Assembly: GCF_900143015.1 (NCBI RefSeq)
Contig: NZ_FSRT01000002.1
Coordinates: 1-64,000 of the forward strand
Direction: 5' to 3'
Length of the DNA stretch: 64,000 nucleotides
Source of the DNA: Fibrobacter sp. UWB11
Lineage (GTDB): Bacteria; Fibrobacterota; Fibrobacteria; Fibrobacterales; Fibrobacteraceae
The translations under genes and the position numbers were made by a program. Positions 1 through 9,523 of this stretch are shown here, piece after piece. A model generated the notes under the pieces. It saw only the letters and a list, made by a program, of their open reading frames with translations. It was not told the DNA's origin and did no database searches. Position 1 is the first letter of the stretch; each line of letters opens with the position of its first letter.

Positions 1-143
1 CTCTTGATTAATTTGACTTCCAAGAAATTTTCTTGGGCCGTCACTAAGCACATCTCCGATTCCTTCAATCTTCCCGAAAGTCTCGCGGGCTTTCGTTTTA
101 CTCTCGATTCTTCGTTTTGACCGTCGTTTCGAGGGTGAGACCA
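1..143 (-). other. Possible rRNA operon leader leaving the window at the left edge
   Basis: Read on the minus strand, this stretch follows a good promoter (144-171) and carries a small hairpin with CCAAGAA arms (21-37). It ends at the window edge in AAATTAATCAAGAG. That ending resembles the start of bacterial 16S rRNA, where AAGAG precedes TTTGATC. A leader transcript running off the window is therefore plausible. Alternatively, a plus-strand reading frame open from base 1 to the TGA at 118-120 (39 codons) could be the tail of a protein gene; I do not recognise that peptide. Both readings are inference from the edge sequence only. Confidence 0.3.
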
Positions 144-171
144 ATTATAGAATTTTCAGGAATAAAAACAA
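144..171 (-). promoter_or_regulatory. Strong sigma70-like promoter directed leftward
   Basis: The minus strand reads TTGTTT, a 16-bp spacer, then a perfect TATAAT. Upstream is an A/T-rich tract (181-215) that could act as an UP element. It lies downstream of the miaA terminators, so it would start a new transcript toward base 1. Downstream protein-coding sequence is not evident, which fits a structural RNA leader. Confidence 0.5.
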
Positions 172-217
172 GGGGTCATTGGCAAAAAAATTCACTTTTT
201 TTCACTTTTTTCGTTAA

Positions 218-237
218 AAACGGGTTCTATCCCGTTT
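218..237 (-). terminator. Hairpin terminator between miaA and the leftward promoter
   Basis: A perfect 7-bp stem (AAACGGG / CCCGTTT) with a 6-nt loop is followed on the minus strand by TTTTTAACG. It is a second terminator-like hairpin behind miaA, just before the leftward promoter. Confidence 0.45.
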
Positions 238-287
238 CTACATCATGATATTCACATTCTATTCACCACTTTTTTAGGAGACCTCAA

Positions 288-315
288 AAAGAAAAAGGGC
301 ACTTTGCCCTTTTCA
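288..315 (-). terminator. Terminator of miaA
   Basis: The stem is AAAAGGGC / GCCCTTTT around a 5-nt loop (293-313). On the minus strand it is followed by CTTTTTG. It lies about 50 bp past the miaA stop codon. The stop codon itself sits in a weaker CCCTTAAAAGGG palindrome followed by GTTTTTAGG. Confidence 0.65.
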
Positions 316-365
316 AGCCCAATTTTTGGTGAAAAAATTTTTGGAGAGTCCTAAAAACGGCCCTT

Positions 366-1265
366 TTAAGGGGCAACCACCCTATTATGGATGTATTCCA
401 GAGGATTTGTACAGGTATCCAAGTCTACTTCCGTCGATTTGACCTGCCAACGGAACCATGTCAACTGCCTTTTCGCATAATTTCGCGTTTTTCGCTTCAC
501 TTCTTCAAGGACTGATTGCACTTGATTGCCGTCTTTTGCACACAAAAGTTCTTTATAACCAAGGCTCTGCCATGCAGGAGCTTCTAGCGGAACCGTTTTT
601 GCCAATTCATGAATTTCATCTAGCCAACCATCTGCAATCATTTGATCCACACGCGTATCAATTCTTGCATAAAGATTTTCACGAGCTCGATTAAGCCAAA
701 ACACAGGCAAGACACCAATTCCCCCTTCACGTTCCTTTTGCCATTCCGAGAGTTTGCGGCCTGTCAGCTGGAACACTTCAAGAATACGAATAATGCGCTG
801 AACATTATTCTCTTCGACCTTTTCCATTGCCTCGGGATCCACTTCTTTTGCTTTTTTAAACAAACTATTACTTCCAAACTTTACTGCATCATCTTCGAAA
901 GATTTTCGAATAGACTCATCAATTTTGGGAATCTGCGGAAGTCCTAGCATCAAAGACTGAAGATACAGGCCTGTTCCCCCAACCAAGATGTAATTCTGGT
1001 TGGTATTTTCAGACAAAAGTTTTTTCGCATTTGCACAAAAATCGCCCGCAGAATAAACCTTGCGCGGATCAAGAAAATCAATCTGATGGTGTTTCACCCG
1101 AAGCATGTCTTCCGTAGAGGGCTGCGCAGTTCCAATGGCAAAACCTTTGTATATCTGACGAGAATCTACGCCGATGATTTCGGCGTTAAAGCGTTCCGCC
1201 AGTTCCAGTGAAAGGCGAGACTTGCCAACACCAGTAGCTCCAACAAGTGCAAACAGAATAGGCAT
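366..1265 (-). CDS. miaA: tRNA dimethylallyltransferase
   Basis: The product transfers a dimethylallyl group from DMAPP to N6 of A37 in tRNAs that read codons starting with U. This is the first step of ms2i6A formation, in the cytoplasm. The P-loop GATGVGKS is at residues 9-16. The substrate-binding segment DSRQIYKG follows at about 34-41, and GGTGLYLQSLMLG at about 96-108. The 299 residues match the usual family size. The ATG at 1265 is divergent from the next gene with 32 bp between them, so the two promoters must overlap. Transcription ends at hairpins just past the stop codon. Confidence 0.95.
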   Translation of the reverse strand: MPILFALVGATGVGKSRLSLELAERFNAEIIGVDSRQIYKGFAIGTAQPSTEDMLRVKHHQIDFLDPRKVYSAGDFCANAKKLLSENTNQNYILVGGTGLYLQSLMLGLPQIPKIDESIRKSFEDDAVKFGSNSLFKKAKEVDPEAMEKVEENNVQRIIRILEVFQLTGRKLSEWQKEREGGIGVLPVFWLNRARENLYARIDTRVDQMIADGWLDEIHELAKTVPLEAPAWQSLGYKELLCAKDGNQVQSVLEEVKRKTRNYAKRQLTWFRWQVKSTEVDLDTCTNPLEYIHNRVVAP

Positions 1266-1297
1266 ACGCGCTCAATGTAGTTATATTTATAGGCGTA

Positions 1298-2407
1298 ATG
1301 ATTAAGCTTAAACACATTGTCGCACTTTTTTTAGCGTCGGGGATTTTTGCCGGTTTGGCATTTTTTTTGAACAACCAAGATAAGGCGCATCATATTCTCG
1401 AAAAAATCGAGGAAACTACCGGTATGCACTCCCCCGAATCAGCTCCGGTTGAAAACGACACAATCCCCTTCGAAAAAGGCTTGCAAGACGAGCTCAAGAT
1501 TATTTCGTCGACTTATTCCAAACGTTCCAAGCGTACTATTTGGACCCTTGCTCGCGGAAAGACCATCGTTGTCTATCTTATGCAAGCGCAAAAGTTTATC
1601 CAGAAGCGCGGAGGAACCGTACTCTTGATGGAAGAACTGAACGACAACCCAAATTCATACCAATCCGCAAAGGTGGATATTTTAACGCCCAAGGGCGATT
1701 CGCTTCAGCTGACACTTCAAGTTTCGGACAATATATTCATGAAAAACGCATCGCTCATGTCGATTGCGTTTCAAACAACAAACTTGTCTCATGAGATTAT
1801 CGAAAAGCTAAACCACCTAGATTTTCCGTTCGACTTACTCGTTCCTCCATTTGGTTTAAACGATGATTTCTACAAAGACCTAAACAAAATAAACAACAAA
1901 GAAATTGTTCTATGGCTAGCCATGGAATCAACCAAGTTGAACAAAGTCCACAACAAGCTCCGTCCGCTCCGCATACACCACACCGAAGAACAAATTGAAG
2001 AAAACATCAACGATGCAAAGGACGTTCTCCCGAATGCAGCAGGCATAGCAACTCGTTATGGAGAACAGGCGGTCAAGCATAAACAACTTTTGCAAGCTAT
2101 CTTAAAGCCCACCGAAAAGAAGAACATGTGGTTTTTGGATTTATCCATGGAAGAACGTACGGTCGTTCCGCAAACATGCAAGGACTTTGATATTATCTGT
2201 AAAATTGCATTCCCGTATAATCCGGACAATAGTTCTGTCGAAGACTATGTCCACCAGAAACTCAGGGAAGCCCCCAAAAGCGGAACATCTATAATGATTC
2301 TCCCGCTGACAGAACAAAATTTGTCTAAAATTGAGGACATTGCCAAAAAAGCTGCCAAGCAAGGCACGACCCTCGTTGACTTATCTACTTTATTCAATTC
2401 TAAATAG
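1298..2407 (+). CDS. Divergent polysaccharide deacetylase-like protein, membrane-anchored
   Basis: The 369-aa protein has one hydrophobic N-terminal helix (about residues 8-25), a charged linker, and a C-terminal domain (about 145-365) with the layout of the divergent polysaccharide deacetylase (DUF610/YibQ-like) family. Family-like segments are FDLLVPPF, EIVLWLAMES, WFLDLSMEE and SIMILPL. The family's usual IxxDDxG metal-site strand reads MSIAFQTTN here, so the acidic pair is missing and catalysis is doubtful. The enzyme or scaffold would face the periplasm. The start is ATG without a Shine-Dalgarno sequence, 8 nt after a TATTTA box. pdxJ follows after 8 bp, so the two are probably cotranscribed. 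Confidence 0.55.
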   Translation: MIKLKHIVALFLASGIFAGLAFFLNNQDKAHHILEKIEETTGMHSPESAPVENDTIPFEKGLQDELKIISSTYSKRSKRTIWTLARGKTIVVYLMQAQKFIQKRGGTVLLMEELNDNPNSYQSAKVDILTPKGDSLQLTLQVSDNIFMKNASLMSIAFQTTNLSHEIIEKLNHLDFPFDLLVPPFGLNDDFYKDLNKINNKEIVLWLAMESTKLNKVHNKLRPLRIHHTEEQIEENINDAKDVLPNAAGIATRYGEQAVKHKQLLQAILKPTEKKNMWFLDLSMEERTVVPQTCKDFDIICKIAFPYNPDNSSVEDYVHQKLREAPKSGTSIMILPLTEQNLSKIEDIAKKAAKQGTTLVDLSTLFNSK

Positions 2408-2415
2408 GAGAGCCT

Positions 2416-3144
2416 ATGTCTATCAAACTCGGTGTAAACGTGGACCACATTGCTACAATCCGTGAAGCCCGTAAAGGCAAGGAACCAGACCCAGTCGCAG
2501 CAGCCATGATCGCTGAACTTGCCGGCTGCAACGGCATCACCGCCCATCTCCGTGAAGACAAGCGCCATATCCAGGACCGAGACATCAGACTCCTCCGCGG
2601 AACTGTTACGACCAAGCTGAATCTTGAAATGGCACCGACACAAGCAATGGTGCAGTTTGCCATCAACCGCCAACCGGACATGGTCACCCTCGTCCCGGAA
2701 GTCCATACCGAACTTTCTACTGAAGACGGCCTTAACGTATCTGCAAAGATTGATGAACTTGCAAAGTACATCATGACGCTTCGCAACAACGATATTCTCG
2801 TAAGCGTGTTTATCGATGCCGAAACCGAACAGGTCAAGGCAGCCAAGAAGGTCGGTGCAAATTTTGTTGAATTCAATACAGGCAAATATGCAACGGCATT
2901 CGAACTTGGCAGCCGCGAAGAAGTCGACCGTGAAGTTTCTGCATTGCAGGACATGACTGTTCTTGCGCACAAGTATGGTTTGAACGTGCTTGCAGGTCGT
3001 GGACTTAATTACAGAAACGTAGAAGCAGTCGCCCAGATTGACGGCATTGACGAAATCATCATCGGACACAGCATCGTAAGCCGCGCCGCACTCGTCGGCA
3101 TGGAACGCGCTGTAAAAGAAATGATTGAAGCAATTAGAAGTTAG
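2416..3144 (+). CDS. pdxJ: Pyridoxine 5'-phosphate synthase
   Basis: This enzyme condenses 1-deoxy-D-xylulose 5-phosphate with 3-amino-2-oxopropyl phosphate to give pyridoxine 5'-phosphate, the last ring-forming step of the DXP-dependent vitamin B6 route. The N-terminal LGVNVDHIATIREAR (residues 5-19) and GITAHLREDKRHI (about 40-52) hold the phosphate-binding and catalytic histidine and arginine residues of the family. IIGHSIVSRA near the C-terminus is also typical. The length of 242 aa is normal. A GGAGAG ribosome site 4-9 nt before the ATG supports this start. It is the second gene of a likely two-gene transcript. Confidence 0.96.
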   Translation: MSIKLGVNVDHIATIREARKGKEPDPVAAAMIAELAGCNGITAHLREDKRHIQDRDIRLLRGTVTTKLNLEMAPTQAMVQFAINRQPDMVTLVPEVHTELSTEDGLNVSAKIDELAKYIMTLRNNDILVSVFIDAETEQVKAAKKVGANFVEFNTGKYATAFELGSREEVDREVSALQDMTVLAHKYGLNVLAGRGLNYRNVEAVAQIDGIDEIIIGHSIVSRAALVGMERAVKEMIEAIRS

Positions 3145-3241
3145 TCACTAGCAGCTAGTCATTGGTTATTAGTCATATCATCGCGCCAAAGGCGCCAAAC
3201 TTTAAAACTAAAGACCAAGAGCCAATGACCAACAACTAAAA
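3145..3241. repeat. Heptamer-type repeat forming a long imperfect hairpin
   Basis: The gap between convergent pdxJ and truA is filled by degenerate heptamers. The left arm contains TAGTCATTGGTTATTAGTCAT and the right arm GAGCCAATGACCAACAACTA. The arms are imperfect inverse complements, separated by GCGCCAAAGGCGCC. The same family recurs at 23126-23286, 45392-45420 and 53779-53813. It could act as a bidirectional terminator here. Confidence 0.6.
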
Positions 3242-3994
3242 TCAATAGTCCCTATATTCCACGTTCTCTAGCACAAGCCCCTGCGGGGGCGCCCATGTGC
3301 GCTCGCCTTTAAATTGCTTGGCGAAAATTTGATTGACCGTCCCTTCGGGATAGCGACCTCGCCCAACATCAAAGAGTGTGCCGACCATGGCACGAACTTG
3401 GCGATGCAAAAAACGATTCCCTTTAATGTGGAACATGCAGCTCCAGTCGTTCAATCGTTCCAGGCGAAATTCACTTAACGTACAAAGTGTCGATTTTCCG
3501 TCGTTACGCGGAATGCAAAAATCAATAAAATCGTGTTCTCCGAGGAACGAGGCGGCTTCACGCCCCATCGCATCGATATCGAGATTGAGAGAACCACATT
3601 CCCAGCCAAAGTCACGCATCAACGCAACCGGACGAGTAAAAATCGTGTACTGGTAATAGCGCAATACGGCATCGTAACGCGCATTAAAGTCTGCAGCACA
3701 AGGTTCCAAATCACGGATACGGATAAGGCGTTTTGTAAGACCATTAACAGAGCGAACAACCTTCACTGGATCAAGTTCACCGTCAAAATCAAAGTGAACG
3801 CACTGTCCACGAGCATGTACGCCCGTATCGGTTCGGCCCGACCCCGTCACGCGGATTGGTGTACGCAAAGCAATCGACAACGCTTCTTCGAGCGTTGATT
3901 GCACAGTTACAAAGCGGAGCTTGCCGCCACAATTCTGTTCTTGCCAGCCGTAAAAGGCACTGCCTAGATATTCGCAACGAAAGCGGTAACGCAT
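3242..3994 (-). CDS. truA: tRNA pseudouridine(38-40) synthase
   Basis: The product isomerises uridines 38-40 of the tRNA anticodon arm. The catalytic aspartate lies in GSGRTDTGVHARGQ (D56 in residues 51-64). The N-terminal RFRCEYLGSAFYGWQ and C-terminal RFLHRQVRAMVGTL segments are characteristic. The length of 250 aa is usual. Its ATG shares one base with the TAA of the upstream membrane-protein gene (TAATG), so the two are likely translationally coupled. Confidence 0.95.
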   Translation of the reverse strand: MRYRFRCEYLGSAFYGWQEQNCGGKLRFVTVQSTLEEALSIALRTPIRVTGSGRTDTGVHARGQCVHFDFDGELDPVKVVRSVNGLTKRLIRIRDLEPCAADFNARYDAVLRYYQYTIFTRPVALMRDFGWECGSLNLDIDAMGREAASFLGEHDFIDFCIPRNDGKSTLCTLSEFRLERLNDWSCMFHIKGNRFLHRQVRAMVGTLFDVGRGRYPEGTVNQIFAKQFKGERTWAPPQGLVLENVEYRDY

Positions 3995-4971
3995 TAGTTA
4001 CCTGCTTCTACAGCTTCCTTGATAACAGCCTCGACCTTAGCCTGAGGAATTTTCAACTTCGAAGCAATTGCCGAAGCAGGGAACCCTCTACGAGACATCT
4101 GCAAGATCTTGCTATTCACCGAAGATTCTCGATCAAAGCGGTTCATCTCAAGCGGATGAGCGACAGCCGTAGCTACAACTTCGGGTCTCGGTGGGGTTTG
4201 TTCCTTTGGATGCGAGACCTTGGATCGGTCATGATGCAGCACGTCAGAAAGCGACTGCATGGCTGAAGTAATACGTTCTCTTGCGGTCGGACGAAGTACA
4301 GTCTTTCCGTTAAACGGCGATGTCAAAATGCGATTTTCAGGAACGCCATGTTCATCTTCAAAAGCAGCCTTTGTCGCACCGACACTAGAAGATTCCACAT
4401 CAGCGCCCGTCTTTGTTTGCATTTCCATCGTTTCACGACGCTTGGCTGCAAATTCCTGAGCTTCGTCGATAATAGATTTTTTCGGGGTATGAACTCGTGT
4501 CGTTGTAATCGTTTCGGTATCGTCAACAGCAGGCATCTCACCCGTTTCTTTTGCTTTAGCAAGCGCTTCCATCATTCGAGTTTCAACCACTTTTTTGCGA
4601 TGGATAAGCACAAGCACGAGAATCACGGCGCAAAGGAGGACCGCAAGTGAGCCTCCGATAATCCAAAGCAAAACGCCACTAGAAAAGCCGCCTACGTTTT
4701 CTTCTGATTCTTCAGCATCGCCTTCCGTATTAGAACGCATGGCCGAAAGATCTTCCCAGGCATTGGAAAGCTCATCGCGGATTTTTACCTGAGTATCGAC
4801 ATTGCCCTGTGCATTCCACAATGCAATTTCCAAAGAATCAATTTTGGCACGAGTCTGCATGTATCGGTTAACGTCGAACGAAGTGGACGAACCCGAGAAA
4901 TCAACTTTGAGATAAACAATTAAGGCGCAGGCCAAAACAAAAAGAACAACTGGAGCAGCATATTTCTTCAT
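3994..4971 (-). CDS. Two-helix membrane protein with C-terminal helix-turn-helix-like segment
   Basis: From the ATG at 4971 the protein has 325 aa. TM1 is at about residues 5-21, a periplasmic coiled-coil-like stretch follows (about 35-85), TM2 is at about 98-123, and a long polar cytoplasmic tail follows. The last 35 residues (ILQMSRRGFPASAIASKLKI) read like the helix-turn-helix end seen in DUF6115/DUF2802-type proteins. The function is unknown. The start is uncertain: the frame stays open to a TTG at 5166, which lies 14 nt after an AGGAGG, but the added 65 residues look non-coding and would bury the first helix. The gene is coupled to truA by TAATG. Confidence 0.7.
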   Translation of the reverse strand: MKKYAAPVVLFVLACALIVYLKVDFSGSSTSFDVNRYMQTRAKIDSLEIALWNAQGNVDTQVKIRDELSNAWEDLSAMRSNTEGDAEESEENVGGFSSGVLLWIIGGSLAVLLCAVILVLVLIHRKKVVETRMMEALAKAKETGEMPAVDDTETITTTRVHTPKKSIIDEAQEFAAKRRETMEMQTKTGADVESSSVGATKAAFEDEHGVPENRILTSPFNGKTVLRPTARERITSAMQSLSDVLHHDRSKVSHPKEQTPPRPEVVATAVAHPLEMNRFDRESSVNSKILQMSRRGFPASAIASKLKIPQAKVEAVIKEAVEAGN

Positions 4972-5196
4972 GCCCGGAAATCTAGAAATTATTCCCGCAA
5001 CATTTTCATTTTGAAAGTTTGACACTAAGCAAAACCTCTTTTTAACATACCTATTATTAATTGTAGAAAAATTGCAACGCCTCATTGAGATGTTCACAAC
5101 ACTTTTCAACACGAATCTAGTGAAAAACACCTTTAGGTTACAAACTTTAGATACCTTTATGTTCAAGAACTCTTTGTTCTCCTCCTAACCCCAAAA

Positions 5197-5232
5197 AAAA
5201 CACCATAGCCCCAACAGCTTTGGTGTTTTTTC
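5197..5232. terminator. Bidirectional terminator-like hairpin between divergent genes
   Basis: AAAACACCA and TGGTGTTTT arms flank a 15-nt loop, with A/T runs on both outer sides, so it would work as a terminator on either strand. No gene end is nearby: the flanking genes diverge. An AGGAGG (5181-5186) follows on the minus strand without a convincing start codon. Confidence 0.5.
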
Positions 5233-5349
5233 GTTTTTACCGTAATTTCGTGCGCAATCATTCCAATTTATACGGTCTATATACGCACTTTTTCGCCTCT
5301 ATTCGCTCAAAATGAGACTTTTTGCGAAAAGTTTTTATAGTTTCAAGCT

Positions 5350-7128
5350 ATGCAGCAGCAAGCACTTAGATTGTCCCGTATTACGATTTCGAATCTCCGC
5401 TCTATCCAGCGCGAGACGTTTCCGCTTAGTGATTTTACCGCTTTGATTGGCTATAACAATGCCGGAAAAACGAATATTTTGATGGGAATTCGCTGGTTGC
5501 TAGCCAATTTTTCGCTGGATATCTCGTATTTTGACGACCCGAACCACCCCGTTGAAGCCGAAGGGATTTTCGAGGGAATTACAGAACAAATTTTAAACCG
5601 CCTTGGAGACGAAAAGGCGGCAGAACTCGAGCCGTTCCTTGCAGGCTCCACACTCCGCGTCAAGAAAGTCCAGCGCATCCCGGGCGAGCTCCCCGGCAAT
5701 ATTGAATTTTGGGCATTTAGCCCGTCTAACGGCAAGCGCAAAGGCAAGGACTGGGTCCGTGTCAACGACAAATTCATCGCAGCGTTCAACCGTATATTCC
5801 CGGAATCCATCGCAATCTGGGATTTTGAGGGGAACAACGCCTACACAAAGCTCATGCACGAGATTTTCAAGCCACTCGAGCGCAAGTTCGGTGGCGAGCT
5901 GAGTCAAGTCATTGAGCAGTTTACAGAATTGCTCGCTCCAGGGAGCGACAAAAGAGCTGATGAAATCCAGGCTTTCGATAGAGAAGTCAACACGGCTCTC
6001 CGTCCTCTTTTCCCGAGCGTTAAAGTAGAACTCGACATTCTTGTACCGACTCTTGAGACATTCCTCAAGAGTGCAACGATTAAGGTTGTCGATGAAGATG
6101 ACGGTTTCGAACGCGACATTTCACGCATGGGTGCGGGTTCGCAACGAGCCATCCAAATGGCGCTTATCCGTTACCTCGCCGAAATCAAAAAGCATCACAA
6201 CAATCATTATCTGAGCCGCACGCTCATGCTGATTGATTCACCGGAACTGTTCTTGCACCCGCAAGCTGTTGAACTTGTGCGCGTTGCCCTCAAGAACCTT
6301 TCGAACGAAGGCTATCAGGTTGTCTTTGCAACTCATTCCGCACAGATGGTCACGAGCGAAGATGTGAGCACATCTCTCTTGATTCGCAAGAATAGGCAAC
6401 GCGGTACATTTATGCGCAAACGAATGGAGGATGCCGTTCGTCAAGTCGTGAAGGATGCGCCGAGCCAGTTGCAGATGCTGTTTAGTTTGTCTAACAGCAA
6501 TGAACTTTTATTTGCCGATTATGTGCTGCTTACCGAAGGAAAAACGGAATGGCGAGTACTCCCCGCCCTTTTCGAACGCATTACCGGGCAATCTTTTGCA
6601 CTTATCAAATGTGCGCTCGTGCGTCAAGGCGGCGTGAGCAATACACGCAAGAGTATGCAGGTTTTGAGCGCGATGGACATTCCCGTGCGAGCCATAGTCG
6701 ATTTGGACTACGCGTTTACCACGGCAACCCGCGACGGATTTTTGAGCGCTAACGACCCGGACATTACCGAATGTCGCAACTTGTTCCGCGAGCTCGCCTG
6801 CCACAACCATTTGCGCTTGGTGAACGGCCTCCCTGTCAACAAGCACAGCAATATCAGTGCCTCTACGGCGTATGCAATGATGGCATCTATGCCCGAAGCT
6901 GAACGCCCCATCCGCAATATTCATAACAAGCTTTGTGAGCAAGGCATTTGGGTCTGGACGCGCGGCGCAATCGAAGAGCACCTTGGGCTGAATGGCAAAA
7001 ACGAGATGGTGTGGCGAAACTTCATTGAACGCAGCAAGTCCAAGAACTTTATCCAGACGCTGCCCGACTACGACGGCATTGAAGCCTTGTGCCAATGGAT
7101 TATCAACGGGAGCCGCGGGCAATTCTAA
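5350..7128 (+). CDS. OLD-family ATP-dependent nuclease (AAA ATPase plus TOPRIM)
   Basis: The 592-aa protein joins an SMC/ABC-type ATPase to a C-terminal TOPRIM nuclease. Walker A is GYNNAGKT (34-41), an ABC-signature-like MGAGSQR is at about 260-266, Walker B is LMLIDSPELF (about 293-302), and a switch histidine lies in FATHS. The TOPRIM part has LLTEGKTEWRVLP (about 394-406) and VDLDYAF (about 449-455), which give the acidic metal site. OLD proteins cut DNA and serve in phage defence. No UvrD-like helicase is adjacent, so this is a solitary (class 1-like) OLD rather than Gabija. There is no Shine-Dalgarno; a TATAGT box lies 8 nt before the ATG. Confidence 0.85.
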   Translation: MQQQALRLSRITISNLRSIQRETFPLSDFTALIGYNNAGKTNILMGIRWLLANFSLDISYFDDPNHPVEAEGIFEGITEQILNRLGDEKAAELEPFLAGSTLRVKKVQRIPGELPGNIEFWAFSPSNGKRKGKDWVRVNDKFIAAFNRIFPESIAIWDFEGNNAYTKLMHEIFKPLERKFGGELSQVIEQFTELLAPGSDKRADEIQAFDREVNTALRPLFPSVKVELDILVPTLETFLKSATIKVVDEDDGFERDISRMGAGSQRAIQMALIRYLAEIKKHHNNHYLSRTLMLIDSPELFLHPQAVELVRVALKNLSNEGYQVVFATHSAQMVTSEDVSTSLLIRKNRQRGTFMRKRMEDAVRQVVKDAPSQLQMLFSLSNSNELLFADYVLLTEGKTEWRVLPALFERITGQSFALIKCALVRQGGVSNTRKSMQVLSAMDIPVRAIVDLDYAFTTATRDGFLSANDPDITECRNLFRELACHNHLRLVNGLPVNKHSNISASTAYAMMASMPEAERPIRNIHNKLCEQGIWVWTRGAIEEHLGLNGKNEMVWRNFIERSKSKNFIQTLPDYDGIEALCQWIINGSRGQF

Positions 7129-7145
7129 GAATTTCACAGCGAAGC

Positions 7146-7183
7146 AAAAAAAGGAGTGCGCATTTCTGCGACACTCCTTTTTT
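7146..7183. terminator. Bidirectional terminator between OLD gene and icd
   Basis: A7-GGAGTG, then a CGC/GCG inner stem, then CACTCC-T6. It closes transcription of the OLD gene on the plus strand and could also stop icd read-through on the minus strand. Confidence 0.75.
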
Positions 7184-7189
7184 AATGCC

Positions 7190-7236
7190 TTGGATCCTAT
7201 CGCTACGCTCCAGGATGACAAAGTCCGGGGTGACAT
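7190..7236. repeat. REP-like repeat at the icd 3' end
   Basis: Imperfect palindrome GGATCCTATCGCTACGCTCC followed by AGGATGACA, then GTCCGGGGTGACA. It belongs to the repeat family found at many gene ends in this window. Confidence 0.6.
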
Positions 7237-7237
7237 T

Positions 7238-9472
<2,235 letters not shown>

Positions 9473-9523
9473 CTAAGATAGAAAATAGCTCATGAAAGTT
9501 AAGTTCTATATCTTGGAAATGGG

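Noticed and set aside
4972-5166. 65-residue N-terminal extension of the truA-upstream membrane protein
   Set aside because: It needs a TTG start with a long 14-nt spacing and would place Cys/Arg-rich non-coding-like sequence before the first membrane helix. Kept as an alternative start only.
5350-7128. Gabija defence system
   Set aside because: The OLD-type GajA-like nuclease is not followed by a UvrD-like GajB helicase; the next gene is icd.
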